Shown here piece after piece: positions 20,093-29,509 of a stretch of DNA of 29,509 nt. The notes under the pieces were generated by a model that made no database searches, was not told where the DNA came from, and saw nothing but the letters and a program-made list of their open reading frames with translations. Position 1 is the stretch's first letter. Every line of letters begins with the position of its first letter. Where the stretch lies: the NCBI GenBank assembly GCA_033557685.1, contig JAWQRN010000442.1:1-29509 (forward strand), read 5' to 3'. Source of the DNA: Sperchopsis tessellata. Taxonomy: Eukaryota; Arthropoda; Insecta; Coleoptera; Hydrophilidae. The position numbers were made by a program, and so were the translations under genes.

Positions 20093-21139
20093 TGTTTTTA
20101 TATTGTTATGTAGAATATGTTTTTACAGCATCATAATTTCTAGAGCACCAAATAAAAAAACTTAATTATACAAAATATAACCTTAATTTATTCCCTAATG
20201 AATTTCAAAATTCAATACAAAAAGTAATCAACAAGGAGCAAGATGAGGACATCTAGCTGGCCAGTTAATAGGCCTTACACGTTCAATCCATTTATTTAGA
20301 AATTGTCAATTGAGGATAACTACTACATTTATTTCGTAATGTGCTGGGCATCCATCGTCTTGCGTTAGCCTTATGAACAGTTGTGTCAATAACTGGAATT
20401 ATTTTAGCATGTGTAGCTTATTTAAATATTTACTTGTATGTAACGTTCCATAAATAAAAAAAATGTTTTTTTGTGGTTATTGGGTATGAGTTACTGTCAT
20501 TAAATGTTCATTACTTGAACTCCAATAACGATGATTTTGGGGATTGTGTTGTTCATTAAACTGAAGTACTTTCATTCGTAAAACAGATATTACGGAAGAA
20601 AACTCTGTCGACATTTGTCATTTCCATTACAATTTCACAACAAGCACTTCTGGTTTGAATTTGAATTTTTCTATTTTTTATACGAAATTCCAAGTGCATC
20701 CCAAATATCAGAGCAATGACCATTTGCAAGACGTTTACTTTGATTTCATTTTATATCTCAATAGCTGGTCCATTTGATGACGAGGCTTGCAGTTTTGAAC
20801 ACAATCAAATTTTTAAAAATTCTCAACGACTGTTCGGTAATTGGTATATCCGGTATCTGTCCAGCAAATAAATTACTGTTGTTGCTATAATAAACTTTTG
20901 CTATAATAAACTTTGATGTAAAGTTTCTCTTCTTTTGAATACATTTCAGTGATGGCACCGACAGTAAATGACAACTTATTATACCTATTAATTATTTACT
21001 AGTATCAGTTTGAAATTTCTACAAAGCAGTAGCTGCTCCGGAAAACAGGAATTTTTTTACTTTCTTCTTTTTATTGATATTTTTTAAAAACAGTTTATAT
21101 GTGTTACTTTGTAGAGTTATAATGAAAATGATTTAATTC
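20093..21139. other. AT-rich non-genic stretch
   Basis: No supported feature. A 66-codon minus-strand open frame at 20758-20958 shows no family motif. Confidence 0.55.
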
Positions 21140-21205
21140 ACTCTTTGCTGGAATTTAACCCAAGACCTTTTATACATTAGCCGTCCTAATTATGATACCA
21201 TCACG
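21140..21205 (-). repeat. Degenerate tRNA-like or SINE head
   Basis: The minus strand reads TGGTATCATAATTAGGACGG (21200-21181), similar to a box A region. About 40 bases later comes GGGTTAAATTCCAGC, with box B-like GGTTAAATTCC at 21160-21150. The box spacing is close to that of a tRNA gene. Stem pairing is poor, so it is a tRNA-derived SINE head or a tRNA pseudogene rather than a working tRNA. Confidence 0.45.
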
Positions 21206-22104
21206 ATATTAATGCATTATGTACTTAAACTATTAATAAATCAAAATATTTCGTGATTGAAATACGTAAAGAATTCCTAAAGATATAAATATAAATTTGG
21301 CATTAAATAAAAATACTAACTAACAAGCCAAAAGTTTTATTCATATAACATACAGGATTTAATTTTAATGGAAATGCTTTGCATGACGAAATCCGATGTT
21401 TTGTGACTGTTATAATTGAGATATTTTTCATTTACGATGGCATATAATAAAAAATATTCGCAGATTTGAATTTATTCCGATATCGCAAGATAAAACCAAT
21501 GTATGACCAAGATTTAAGAAAATTACAATTTTAGAAAAATAGATATTTGAAAAAAAAGTAATAGCATTTAAAACACTGATTCTGGTACTTTATCCGACCG
21601 AGAGACCTAGGTAAATACAAATAGTTGATCAACATAAGAGAATCAAACAAAATATTTACAATACCTTCTTATACCCTATTTACTTTCTGAAAAAAAGCAT
21701 TGTAGTCATCATAAACCAATCACAGTGAGAGCTGTTATTAAGTAACATGTCAGCTGTAGTTACAGACCAACTACTATAGCCAAATTTAAGCAACTAAAAT
21801 TAGAACTTTTAAACTGGCACTAGACTCGAAGCAGATTATAATTAACAATATTGTACTTCTAAAAGTTAAAAGACTTATTTTGCTTTCAGATTATTAAAGG
21901 TTTTACATTGTTACTTTTGTCTGCTTATTTAATCTTATTATTTAGTGTTTTCGGTATACGTGAGTTTGTTGTTTAGTTATCTAACGAAATGATTTTTTGT
22001 TCTATTATTGCTTTATAGTCTATAAACTGGCCACTTTGCTACCGAAGCAGCTTCAAAAATAGTGTTTTAATACTAGTATTTTCTGGTACTATCATTATGC
22101 CACA
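21206..22104. other. AT-rich non-genic stretch
   Basis: No reading frame, repeat or RNA gene is recognised. Confidence 0.6.
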
Positions 22105-22315
22105 GTTAATTCTTCTTCTTCTTTTGAAAATAAACCTTACGGCTTATAATATATAGCATCAGTTGGTTTCTTGTGATGTAGACATCTAATTATCTAGTCA
22201 TCACGTATGCGATCTTCCCGGCAATTTTTTCCTTTGCCTATTACATCTCTTGCGATACGAGTCAGTCGAGTTTTTGTCTTCCCCATCTCACAATGTCCTG
22301 GATCTTAAATTATTT
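22105..22315 (-). pseudogene. LINE 3'-end scrap (RTE/Jockey-like C-terminus)
   Basis: A minus-strand frame gives MGKTKTRLTRIARDV followed by KNCREDRI, then after a short gap KKPTDAIYY and SKEEEE just before a stop. This resembles the C-terminal tail of insect LINEs, in which GRPxTRWxDxI, GKNWxxxAxDR and a short tail precede the stop. The run of GAAGAA triplets at the end (22108-22124) is like the short 3' tails of such elements. Only about 70 codons remain, so this is a 5'-truncated insertion. The assignment rests on motif style. Confidence 0.45.
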
Positions 22316-23365
22316 CGTTGTTATATATATAATAATCTTTACAGTTGTTTAAATCTTTACTGTTTATTCTTCTTTTTTAGTCAGCAAAATTTCACCTACG
22401 CATATGATGACTCTAAATAAAATAAAAATTTTCCGCAATATAGGTCTTACTAAATAAATGTTTACTGTTTCTTGTTCTAGAATAATAATGTATTTTAAAT
22501 ATTAATACCTTATTGTTATTTTTGACATTTATCAAATTTATATTAATCACAAACAATCAGTATTTATATAGTTTTGACATTATGAACTTCATTGCATATT
22601 GCTCAGCCTCCACATACATTTCGACCAGTGATTAATAAGATGATACAACATTGTTTTTTTATAAATAGGGAAGTAGGGTATTTTTCACTTATTCCTACTG
22701 TAGTAGCTGTTGCACAGAAACTAATGAATAGGGTCAAAATCAACTAGACAAAAATATACTATTATTGTATTTTTCATTAAGTATATACTTTTCTATTTCG
22801 AAGGTGATATTCTTTATTGTTTGGAAAACACAATATTTACTGCTATACACTAAAAACTAATAACTTATAAATCATAACACCAGGCACTTTTTGGATAGCA
22901 AGTTACTGAAAAAAATTAACTTTATCAGTGTAAATTATGTATAAAGATATATATGCGTGAGAATCTAATATTAATAAATATTTATATTCCAGATTGGTAT
23001 GATGTGATTCCTCAAAAATGGATCTATCAGTGAGGTATCGAGTATTTGGTTGGAATAATAAATATTCACTCATTGATATTCGATAGTGAGATATTACGAA
23101 AATGTAAGTATTATTATAACATGTAAATGCTAAATCTTTTACTAAAAATAATTGTTGAGAACTAATTTAAACTCAACTTGTGTGTTGGGTAGTAGTTTAT
23201 TTTTATAACTATGATTATTAAAAGCCTTAGTGGAGTAGCTCTGCCAATGCTAAACCGTAAAGCAATATGAGAAAATGTGATGGAAAACAGATATTTGTGT
23301 CGGTGTGTGTTCCATTACGCGTTTGCGCAATACCCTTTTGGACGAGCGGTAAACTGGTCAGTGTA
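22316..23365. other. AT-rich non-genic stretch
   Basis: No supported feature. Confidence 0.6.
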
Positions 23366-23399
23366 GTTTAGTGTTGTACATGTAAACTCAACACTAAAC
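23366..23399. repeat. Perfect 11-bp inverted repeat (hairpin)
   Basis: GTTTAGTGTTG (23366-23376) and CAACACTAAAC (23389-23399) are exact reverse complements around a 12-base loop. The hairpin lies in a slightly GC-richer block (about 23280-23400). It could be the junction of a small foldback element; no larger inverted repeat was seen around it. Confidence 0.65.
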
Positions 23400-24708
23400 C
23401 GCAATTCCTTGATGTCTAAGATCCTAAGTAATTTAAGAAAATTAAATCAATCTAGTGATTTCAAAGCCGTTTTTACTTTAGAATGAGTCTTGAGGGTGCT
23501 TTGTTATGATATAAACATTTCCATATTGGTAGTACCTGCAGGCTTTCCTGGGTACATATCAAAACTGAAAATATATAATCCAGAAATACCATAGCAACTT
23601 TCTTCAAAGAATGTGACAATGTAACTCCCAATAGAAATCAACTTCAGACCTGGAAATAATGATGTTATATTTATAATGAGTAAGTTATGTCAAAGATTTA
23701 TTCAGGGGTCATGTTTCCATAGTGATTTCCATTCTCCAAGAGAATAATATATTTTCTATATTTTATTTATTACACATTCTTTTGCCTAGATTTTATTGTT
23801 TTCTTTTCAATCCTGCCCATTTCTGAGACTTTCGACAAATATACTATATCGATATTATACACTATTCTACAAGATATCAAATATTTATACAAATGCGATG
23901 CGACCAAATAAATGTTAAAACAGTCAGAGTTTTAGGAAATTACGTAGTCACCTCTATTTCTCTATTGCTACTTTACTTGGCTATGGACAGACGTGCGCTA
24001 CTTCATACCTAGACGAGGATCATTTCTTTGTTTGATATGACCTCAACAGTATCCGTCTTCTGGGAGATACAAAAAAGTGAATTCCATAATCCGTGTAGTT
24101 TGGAGACATTAACGAGCCCTATCGCAAGTGAAGCACTAAACGTGGCTTAATTCGCATATATGATAGCATTAGTCAAGTTGACATATGTCATGAGAAACAT
24201 CTAAATTTCTATGTAAATATAACATTATTTCATGAAGAAATAATAGATTATAATAACTTTGGAATTGGCAGAAATAAAAATTTTAAGTTGAAAATCATAT
24301 GTTGATAAAAGTTAAGGTAGGAAAGATAAGCATTAGATGATACGTAGATTGTATAGTTTGCCTTTTTTACAAATTTGTAGTATTATGAACTATTATAAAT
24401 GATCATGAAGAGTTAATCTTCAAAACGGGAAGTTAGAAGTATATTCAGTACATTTTTATATAATTAATATACTATATTTATAAATATTAACTATCTGTAA
24501 ACTAATTACTTAGTCAAAGAGCACATTTTAATCATAAACAGACAGATTTTATAAAAAAAATAAAATAGAGAAGGAATATACATTTCTATTAGAATTTGTA
24601 TGCCATATATTTGATTGTTATGTGCTTTGTAGGTAAATATCATAATCAGCATTATCCAAGGTATCAAAGAGTCTAATTTACAACAAATGTAACGCAGCGT
24701 TTAGCGGT
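23400..24708. other. AT-rich non-genic stretch
   Basis: No gene is recognised. CATATATGATAGCATTAGTC at about 24155-24174 has a near match at 26690-26709, too short to define an element. Confidence 0.5.
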
Positions 24709-24752
24709 CATCAACCCGTTTTGATGTTGGTCAGTTATAGTTCCATATTATA
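24709..24752. repeat. Short dispersed repeat, copy 1
   Basis: GGTCATCAACCC, a 5-base gap, then TGATGTTGGTCAGTTATA. The same order recurs at 28478-28518 with one change in the second block. The two copies are in the same orientation about 3.8 kb apart. The element type is unknown. Confidence 0.55.
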
Positions 24753-25404
24753 TATTTCGCCAAAATAATCAGGATTTGTTAATCAGAGTGACCTAGGTGA
24801 TCAGTCATTAACCTTTTCAAGGTCAATTTTAAGAATTTTAGCAATAAATATTGGAAATAAGCTAAAAACATACAATATTATGTTAAAAAGTAATCAACGT
24901 TAACATCGTTCCCTTGTGACATGGGAAATATTTAATTTTACAAATTGTATTTGTATTTCGTGTCTTATAAAACTCTCTTAGATCTCACTCTACATGTAAG
25001 CAGTATCTACTACCATAGACAATCACATATTCGTGAAATAGTTGAGAATGTTCTTACTATTATAGACACGAAGTCGATTCAATTTGAATCTCTCATTTTG
25101 CTAAAATTTTATAGTAGTTGACTTTTAATTGTCAATTTTGTCTGCATATTTTGAGAAAAATTCATCTTTTGCTAATTTGTATACGCTATGTAGAAATTAA
25201 TTAGTAAATATAGGGAAATACAGAGGGAATTGGAATTTTTTAATAATGTAGACACAGTGTATATTCTGATAATATTTCTAACCATGTCTTTTGATACATA
25301 TTTTATTTACAATATAAATTATAATTAGAAAATTAAAATATAGTACATTTTACCACTGATGTTGAGAAAAATATTCGAAATACCGAATATTCTATAAATA
25401 AATT
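24753..25404. other. AT-rich non-genic stretch
   Basis: No supported feature. Confidence 0.6.
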
Positions 25405-25645
25405 TTGTGATCTTGAGTTCGACACCCAGAGGCGGCGGGCTTTTTGTGATTATGGAAGGTCTTTGCAATACTCGTCCTCCGGGAGGGATGTAAAACTGTG
25501 GATCACGTGTATTGTAGGTGATTAAATACACCGTGCACGTAAAAGTACACAATTCCAGGTGGAATATTGGATGCGGCAAAATTTCCAGGTGTGGTAGCTC
25601 AATTCCTGACGTGGGTGATCTGCCATAGAAGCGGAAATAGGTCAA
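25405..25645 (+). repeat. SINE-like GC-richer element
   Basis: The block begins with GAGTTCGACACCCAGAGGCG (from about 25416), which contains GTTCGACAC, a perfect match to the RNA polymerase III box B pattern GWTCRANNC. The following GGCGGGCTTTTTGTG resembles the end of the SINE head at 20.06 kb (GCCGGTGGCT then T-rich). A body of about 200 bases follows that is clearly less AT-rich than its flanks, with CTCGTCCTCCGGGAGGGATG and a CACCGTGCACGTAAAAGTAC block. No box A is visible upstream, so the head is truncated or diverged. The 113-codon minus-strand open frame across it (25325-25666) has no known motif. I read it as a by-product of the richer composition, not a gene. Confidence 0.5.
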
Positions 25646-26294
25646 AGTTAAATAAACAAAAAACAATATGTCAATTCAGACAAGAGAGCCTACATGCACT
25701 CATACATACATTTTATTAATGACTCATTTTAATATTCATTAATGGAGCGCAGTTTTAGATATATTTAAAAAATTCTTTACATATTCTTCACTATGTTTCA
25801 TAGTCTGCATAGTATTAGCAATTAAAGTCAACGTATATCAAACTATTATTACATCAATATAACACTTTTAAAATTTGTACATTGCTGCTTTCTAGCCCAT
25901 TTATGTAAAATCAGTATAATGAATTCCCCAGTTTAAAGATTACATATTGTTTTCTATATTATTTGTGCTCAAATAGTACATCAAAACATTGGATTACATG
26001 TATTATATTAGAAATTTGTTTAAATCCAAGCTTAAGCAAGGAATCCAAATTAACATATACATATAAATACAGAAAGCAAACATGCATCGTAAAATATAAA
26101 AACATCAACACTGTTCTGTTAGTAATAATCTGTCCCAGAAGTCGAATACATATTTGGTTTCTTGTATAAATTGTAGCATAGAGGTATCACAATATTTCAA
26201 TGTTTCAATTGAATAATCATTACGATAATTGAATATTAATCTACACGAAACTGCTATTTTCGCATATGTATTGGAATTTGTTATTTCCTAGACC
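25646..26294. other. AT-rich non-genic stretch
   Basis: No supported feature. A 68-codon plus-strand open frame at 25963-26169 shows no motif. Confidence 0.55.
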
Positions 26295-26296
26295 AC

Positions 26297-26435
26297 ACAT
26301 GAATATATTATTTTAGAAATATCAGCTTATTCCTATATTTTTCAATGCTTGTTTGATTTCTCTATTTAGTTTATTAATTTGGCCGCTTTGCTTGAGATCT
26401 GATTTAATCAAATTTCTAAAATAATACATTCATGT
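26297..26435. repeat. Foldback element with 24-bp arms
   Basis: ACATGAATATATTATTTTAG plus AAAT (26297-26320) is the reverse complement of 26412-26435 at 23 of 24 positions. The arms enclose about 91 bases, giving a unit of roughly 139 bases, the size of a small MITE. The flanks show no obvious target duplication. Confidence 0.65.
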
Positions 26436-26619
26436 GCATACGTATGGAACAGCTAGTCACTAACAGAGCAATGGTGATGAGTTCTTGATGACAAAAACAC
26501 GGTGTCTACGTCAATTTTCACTTCATCCTATATTTTTCGATGCGTGATATCTGTATTTAATATATTAACTTCTCCGCTTTGCTTGAGATCTGATTTCGAT
26601 AATAACACATTCATGTGCT
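26331..26619 (+). repeat. Diverged direct duplication of about 100 bp
   Basis: 26331-26438 and 26525-26619 align in the same orientation. Both begin TCCTATATTTTTC, followed by AATGC or GATGC. Both contain CCGCTTTGCTTGAGATCTGA and end with ACATTCATGTGC. Copies start about 194 bases apart. Copy 1 includes the right arm of the foldback at 26412-26435; copy 2 keeps ACATTCATGTGC but loses the AT-rich part of that arm. A local duplication of part of the foldback is the simplest reading. Confidence 0.7.
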
Positions 26620-28290
26620 GTCAAGGAAGCAAAAAATTCCTATTGGATTACATGTTAATATTGTCGCTCCCCTTGCCACTCAAAAAAGCTATATATGACA
26701 GCATTAGTCAGTTTCTCATTAAAGAAAATGTGAATATTTAAATTTTAGAATTATTAATTATCCCATGTAATTTTTTTCCTCTGCTTGCCTTATTCTACTT
26801 CCCTTCATACATTTTATACATCACTCATATTTTGTTTATACTTTAAACAATGTCGCAGCAAACTTTTGTCTCAATTCTGTTTCTATTTACAGGTTTAGTT
26901 TCCTTGGCACTCGTTATAATCTTTCCATCAGATACATTATTTTTACTCTTTTTATAACATCTTTATACTGACTTATAAAATATTTCGTAACCTGTCAAGT
27001 CCTTCCTTTGTCTGTATTCGGTTTGCCTACAAGTCTTCGTCTATCCGTAAGCATAAAAGAACTTTGAGAATGAGACAAATGTGTTTTTATGAAACTTGGC
27101 CTACGCAAAGTTAACAATAATTTATTGTCCAATTTTAAATTTCTTCGAAATCAGATGAATATTAAGGAAAAGATTGTGTATTAAGGCATAACATAATCAT
27201 ACAATTCATATAGTATTTTCTGGATATGCAAGATAGCTTTTCTCAGTAATAACATACATCGTTGTTGCCGCGTGATTTTTCATTCGGAATAAGTTGTCTT
27301 TAAATGGAGAAATAATATAACATTTACTTGTATTTTTCGATACAATCATAACAAGTAACACGTGTAGTGTTGAAACGAATTTTATCTGAGATTACTAGTA
27401 AAAGAATTCGGTTGGCTTTTTCAGATTGGAATTTATAGATTTGACCAGAATATTTTGGGTGCAACCGCGAAATTGCGATTTTTGGACATTGCAAAAGATT
27501 GTTCGGAAGTAAGTGTGTACGAAGATAAATTGAAGAGTAAATATTTGAACTCAAGAATAATGGGGAATTTTGGTTTACATTTCTTGTTTTCAGAATCTTC
27601 ACGCATTTGTATCTGAAAGAAATGATCAAGAGTAACATCTTATGATATATTTATAATTTTACTAGATTTTCTAATGGAATACTAAAAGAAGATATCACTC
27701 ACTAACAGATCTACCAAATTTAGTATAAATGCTACTAAGTAATCAACACTGACTTTGCAGCGTGTTTGAGATGTTGTTGTTAGTTTTTCTGTTGGTTTAT
27801 TAGACATATAGAACATTGGAACTTTTTTAGCTCTCACATCTTAGGTATGTTGTGTTATTGATATTTTAAAAAAATGTGTTACACCACTGCACTGTTGATT
27901 GTGTAACTATGTTTGGCATGACAAGCTTTAAAATGACGTTAATGCTGTTCCAATTTTGCTAAATATAATGTACTGTAGGTTATTTAATTTCAATTGTTAA
28001 TTTTTTGCGTTTACATATTCATACTATTGCAACACAACGTTATCAAAATTCATACTGACGTAAAACATTAATTTATCGAAATTTCCTTTTTATTTAGGTT
28101 TTAATTTCACTAATTGTTTAATTAAAACAATTTATGAAAGATTCTCTATAAGTTAGTCCAAGTTTAATGTTAAACCATCATCTATTATAATAAGAATTAT
28201 GTAGATATTATTCCCTTTAAGTTATTTTGGTAGATTATTTTGTAATACCCGAATTTAAACTTTTTTTTAAGTACAAATACTGTTGGCACC
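26620..28290. other. AT-rich non-genic stretch
   Basis: No gene is recognised. A 104-codon minus-strand open frame at 27324-27638 has no known motif and an AT-driven composition. It is one of the longest open frames in the window, but I cannot support it as a gene. Confidence 0.5.
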
Positions 28291-28315
28291 TTGTAATATG
28301 TAGCTCTGATAACGT
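28291..28315 (-). repeat. Isolated module of the hammerhead-like repeat family
   Basis: ATGTAGCTCTGATAA at 28298-28312 is an exact 15-base match to the reverse complement of copy A (1934-1948). TGTTGGCACC lies just upstream (28281-28290), recalling the GGTCGGCACC of the full element. It is either a very truncated copy or a chance match. The adjacent GGCACC word favours a copy. Confidence 0.4.
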
Positions 28316-28477
28316 TGGAGGGAAGATAATCACAGCAAAGATAAAAATGTATATTATTAGTTAATGTTTACCTGTAAATATAACCCAAAACTAATTTTTA
28401 ATGTTTAAATGCCACCACATTTCGTAACAAATATAGTAGTTTATGAAACGGTGGACAAATATTCTAACCAACCTATT
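28316..28477. other. Short non-genic stretch
   Basis: No supported feature. Confidence 0.5.
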
Positions 28478-28518
28478 ATTGGTCATCAACCCCTAGTGAT
28501 GTAGGTCAGTTATATAAA
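28478..28518. repeat. Short dispersed repeat, copy 2
   Basis: TGGTCATCAACCCCTAGTGA then TGTAGGTCAGTTATA, in the same orientation as the copy at 24709-24752. The shared blocks are GGTCATCAACCC and TGATGT-(T/A)-GGTCAGTTATA, separated by 5 bases in both. Confidence 0.55.
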
Positions 28519-28929
28519 TCGTCAACGTTCAATAGAAGGTTTCTTATTTATGCATACATACCTTTTGCTATTGTGGGTATATCCATGGTAGTGGCAGTTT
28601 TAAAATATAATGACTACGAAAACTGCACTCACAGCCCAAAACAGAAACAATAACTTTGAAATATATTTCAAAATCACTTTATTTGTTGACAAAATAGTTA
28701 TAAATAAACTTTATGCAAGAGTAAGTCAGAATTTCCTACTAGAATGCAAACAAGTATACACCTAGACCGCAAAGTTACTACCCAAAAATAGCAAGGGGAT
28801 CTAGTTTATGTTGATTGAAAGGAACATTTATAGACAAACATAAACAAAAATATCGTACCGCGTAACACACACACGTTTTTATTTTTAATCCATAAATCTA
28901 ACTTTACAACCAACAATTTTATTTTAGTA
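28519..28929. other. AT-rich non-genic stretch
   Basis: No supported feature. Confidence 0.55.
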
Positions 28930-28995
28930 CAAAATTGCAGTCATTAGGAATTAAACCTGAACCGATCGGTGTGTTGGCGGGACTCTAACATGTAT
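28930..28995 (-). repeat. tRNA-derived SINE head
   Basis: The minus strand reads GTTAGAGTCCCGCCAACACA from 28989. CCGATCGGTTCA and GGTTTAATTCC follow, the latter (28957-28947) one base from the box B consensus. GTTAGAGTCCCG fits the second half of a box A. The distance between the boxes is close to that in tRNA genes. The acceptor stem is not paired, so this is a SINE head or tRNA pseudogene. CGATCG is a palindrome within it. Confidence 0.5.
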
Positions 28996-29472
28996 ATCAT
29001 AACTGCATGTAACTAATAAAACATGCGTAGTGACTTAAGAGCATTGGATACTGAAAAAATATAGCGAATGCAATTTAATATAAGTATGGTCTCAAGTTTG
29101 CTGAGCCGCTGTAGTTCTATTGCAAGTTGAAAACGAAAATTATTTGTGACACTACCTACTCGAACATTAACTTTTATTCCTGTGTCATCAATACCATTCA
29201 AAACCGAAGCGTATTACTGGTTTTATAACAAAAATTGCCAAATTATTCTGAATCAATTTATATTAATTCCAAATCCGAAGAGTTAGATATCAGAAATAAA
29301 TAAAACACAAAAATTAATATATTGCTAATTATGCTTATTTAAATATAAAAGATAATACTTTTAACAAAATATGTCGAACATTTATGGTATAAATAACAAA
29401 AATAAACATATATTTACATTATATTACATACATATAATGAAAAGAACACAGTCAGTAGAAGATGAACCTGGA

Positions 29473-29473
29473 A

Positions 29474-29509
<36 letters not shown>
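29473..29509. repeat. (TA)n microsatellite
   Basis: An uninterrupted TA dinucleotide run extends to the end of the window, so its full length is unknown. Confidence 0.95.

Noticed and set aside
25325..25666. Longest open frame (113 codons, minus)
   Set aside because: No recognised motif. It crosses the SINE-like block, whose lower AT content and chance lack of stops explain the length.
24155..26714. Near match between 24155-24178 and 26690-26713 (CATATATGAYAGCATTAGTC)
   Set aside because: About 20 bases only in AT-rich DNA; too short to call an element.
27324..27638. 104-codon minus-strand open frame
   Set aside because: No family motif, AT-driven residues and no conserved context, so it cannot be supported as a gene.

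Overview
This window looks like gene-free nuclear DNA from an arthropod, most likely an insect. It is strongly AT-rich, carries a (TA)n tract, has no open reading frame longer than about 113 codons, and shows no recognisable host gene, operon, Shine-Dalgarno site or CRISPR array. Nearly everything I can identify is a decayed transposable element whose reading frame is broken by stops, frameshifts and deletions. The mix of DUF4817-type mariner, piggyBac, Tc1, GTF2IRD2-like hAT, RTE-like and Jockey/CR1-like LINEs, tRNA-headed SINEs and a 5S-derived piece fits an insect. The sequence does not resolve the order.

Layout. 1-1.3 kb is AT-rich with one degenerate copy of a short repeat. At 1.30-1.36 kb is a 5S rRNA-derived fragment (minus). 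At 1.85-2.08 kb is an unusual modular inverted-repeat element with a hammerhead-like core; relatives lie at 101-150, 6.18-6.28 kb, 7.17-7.38 kb and (module only) 28.3 kb. 2.26-3.06 kb holds a LINE C-terminal scrap joined to a Tc1-type transposase relic. 4.27-4.63 kb is a mariner relic, the only plus-strand transposase here. 4.64-6.18 kb is a long RTE-like LINE relic. 7.7-9.8 kb is a piggyBac-like relic with a probable TTAA-bounded end. 10.6-11.73 kb is an almost full-length mariner relic. 12.99-14.64 kb is a Jockey/CR1-like LINE interrupted by a roughly 0.4-kb island of ATCGATTA repeats. 17.6-18.6 kb is a GTF2IRD2-like hAT relic with a GC-richer island next to it. From 19 to 29.5 kb the DNA is mostly featureless AT-rich sequence with four SINE or tRNA-like pieces, a LINE 3' scrap, hairpins, small duplications and the terminal (TA)n tract.

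No genes work together here; the window is a record of serial and nested insertions. The most interesting signal is the repeat family at 1.85, 6.2 and 7.2 kb. It combines a core in hammerhead order (box-1-like word, stem, GAAA, palindromic ACGT, GTC) with head-to-head modules that form a two-tier hairpin. That layout recalls the hammerhead motifs of Penelope-like retroelements, but its box 1 is non-canonical, so it may be decayed or a different structure.
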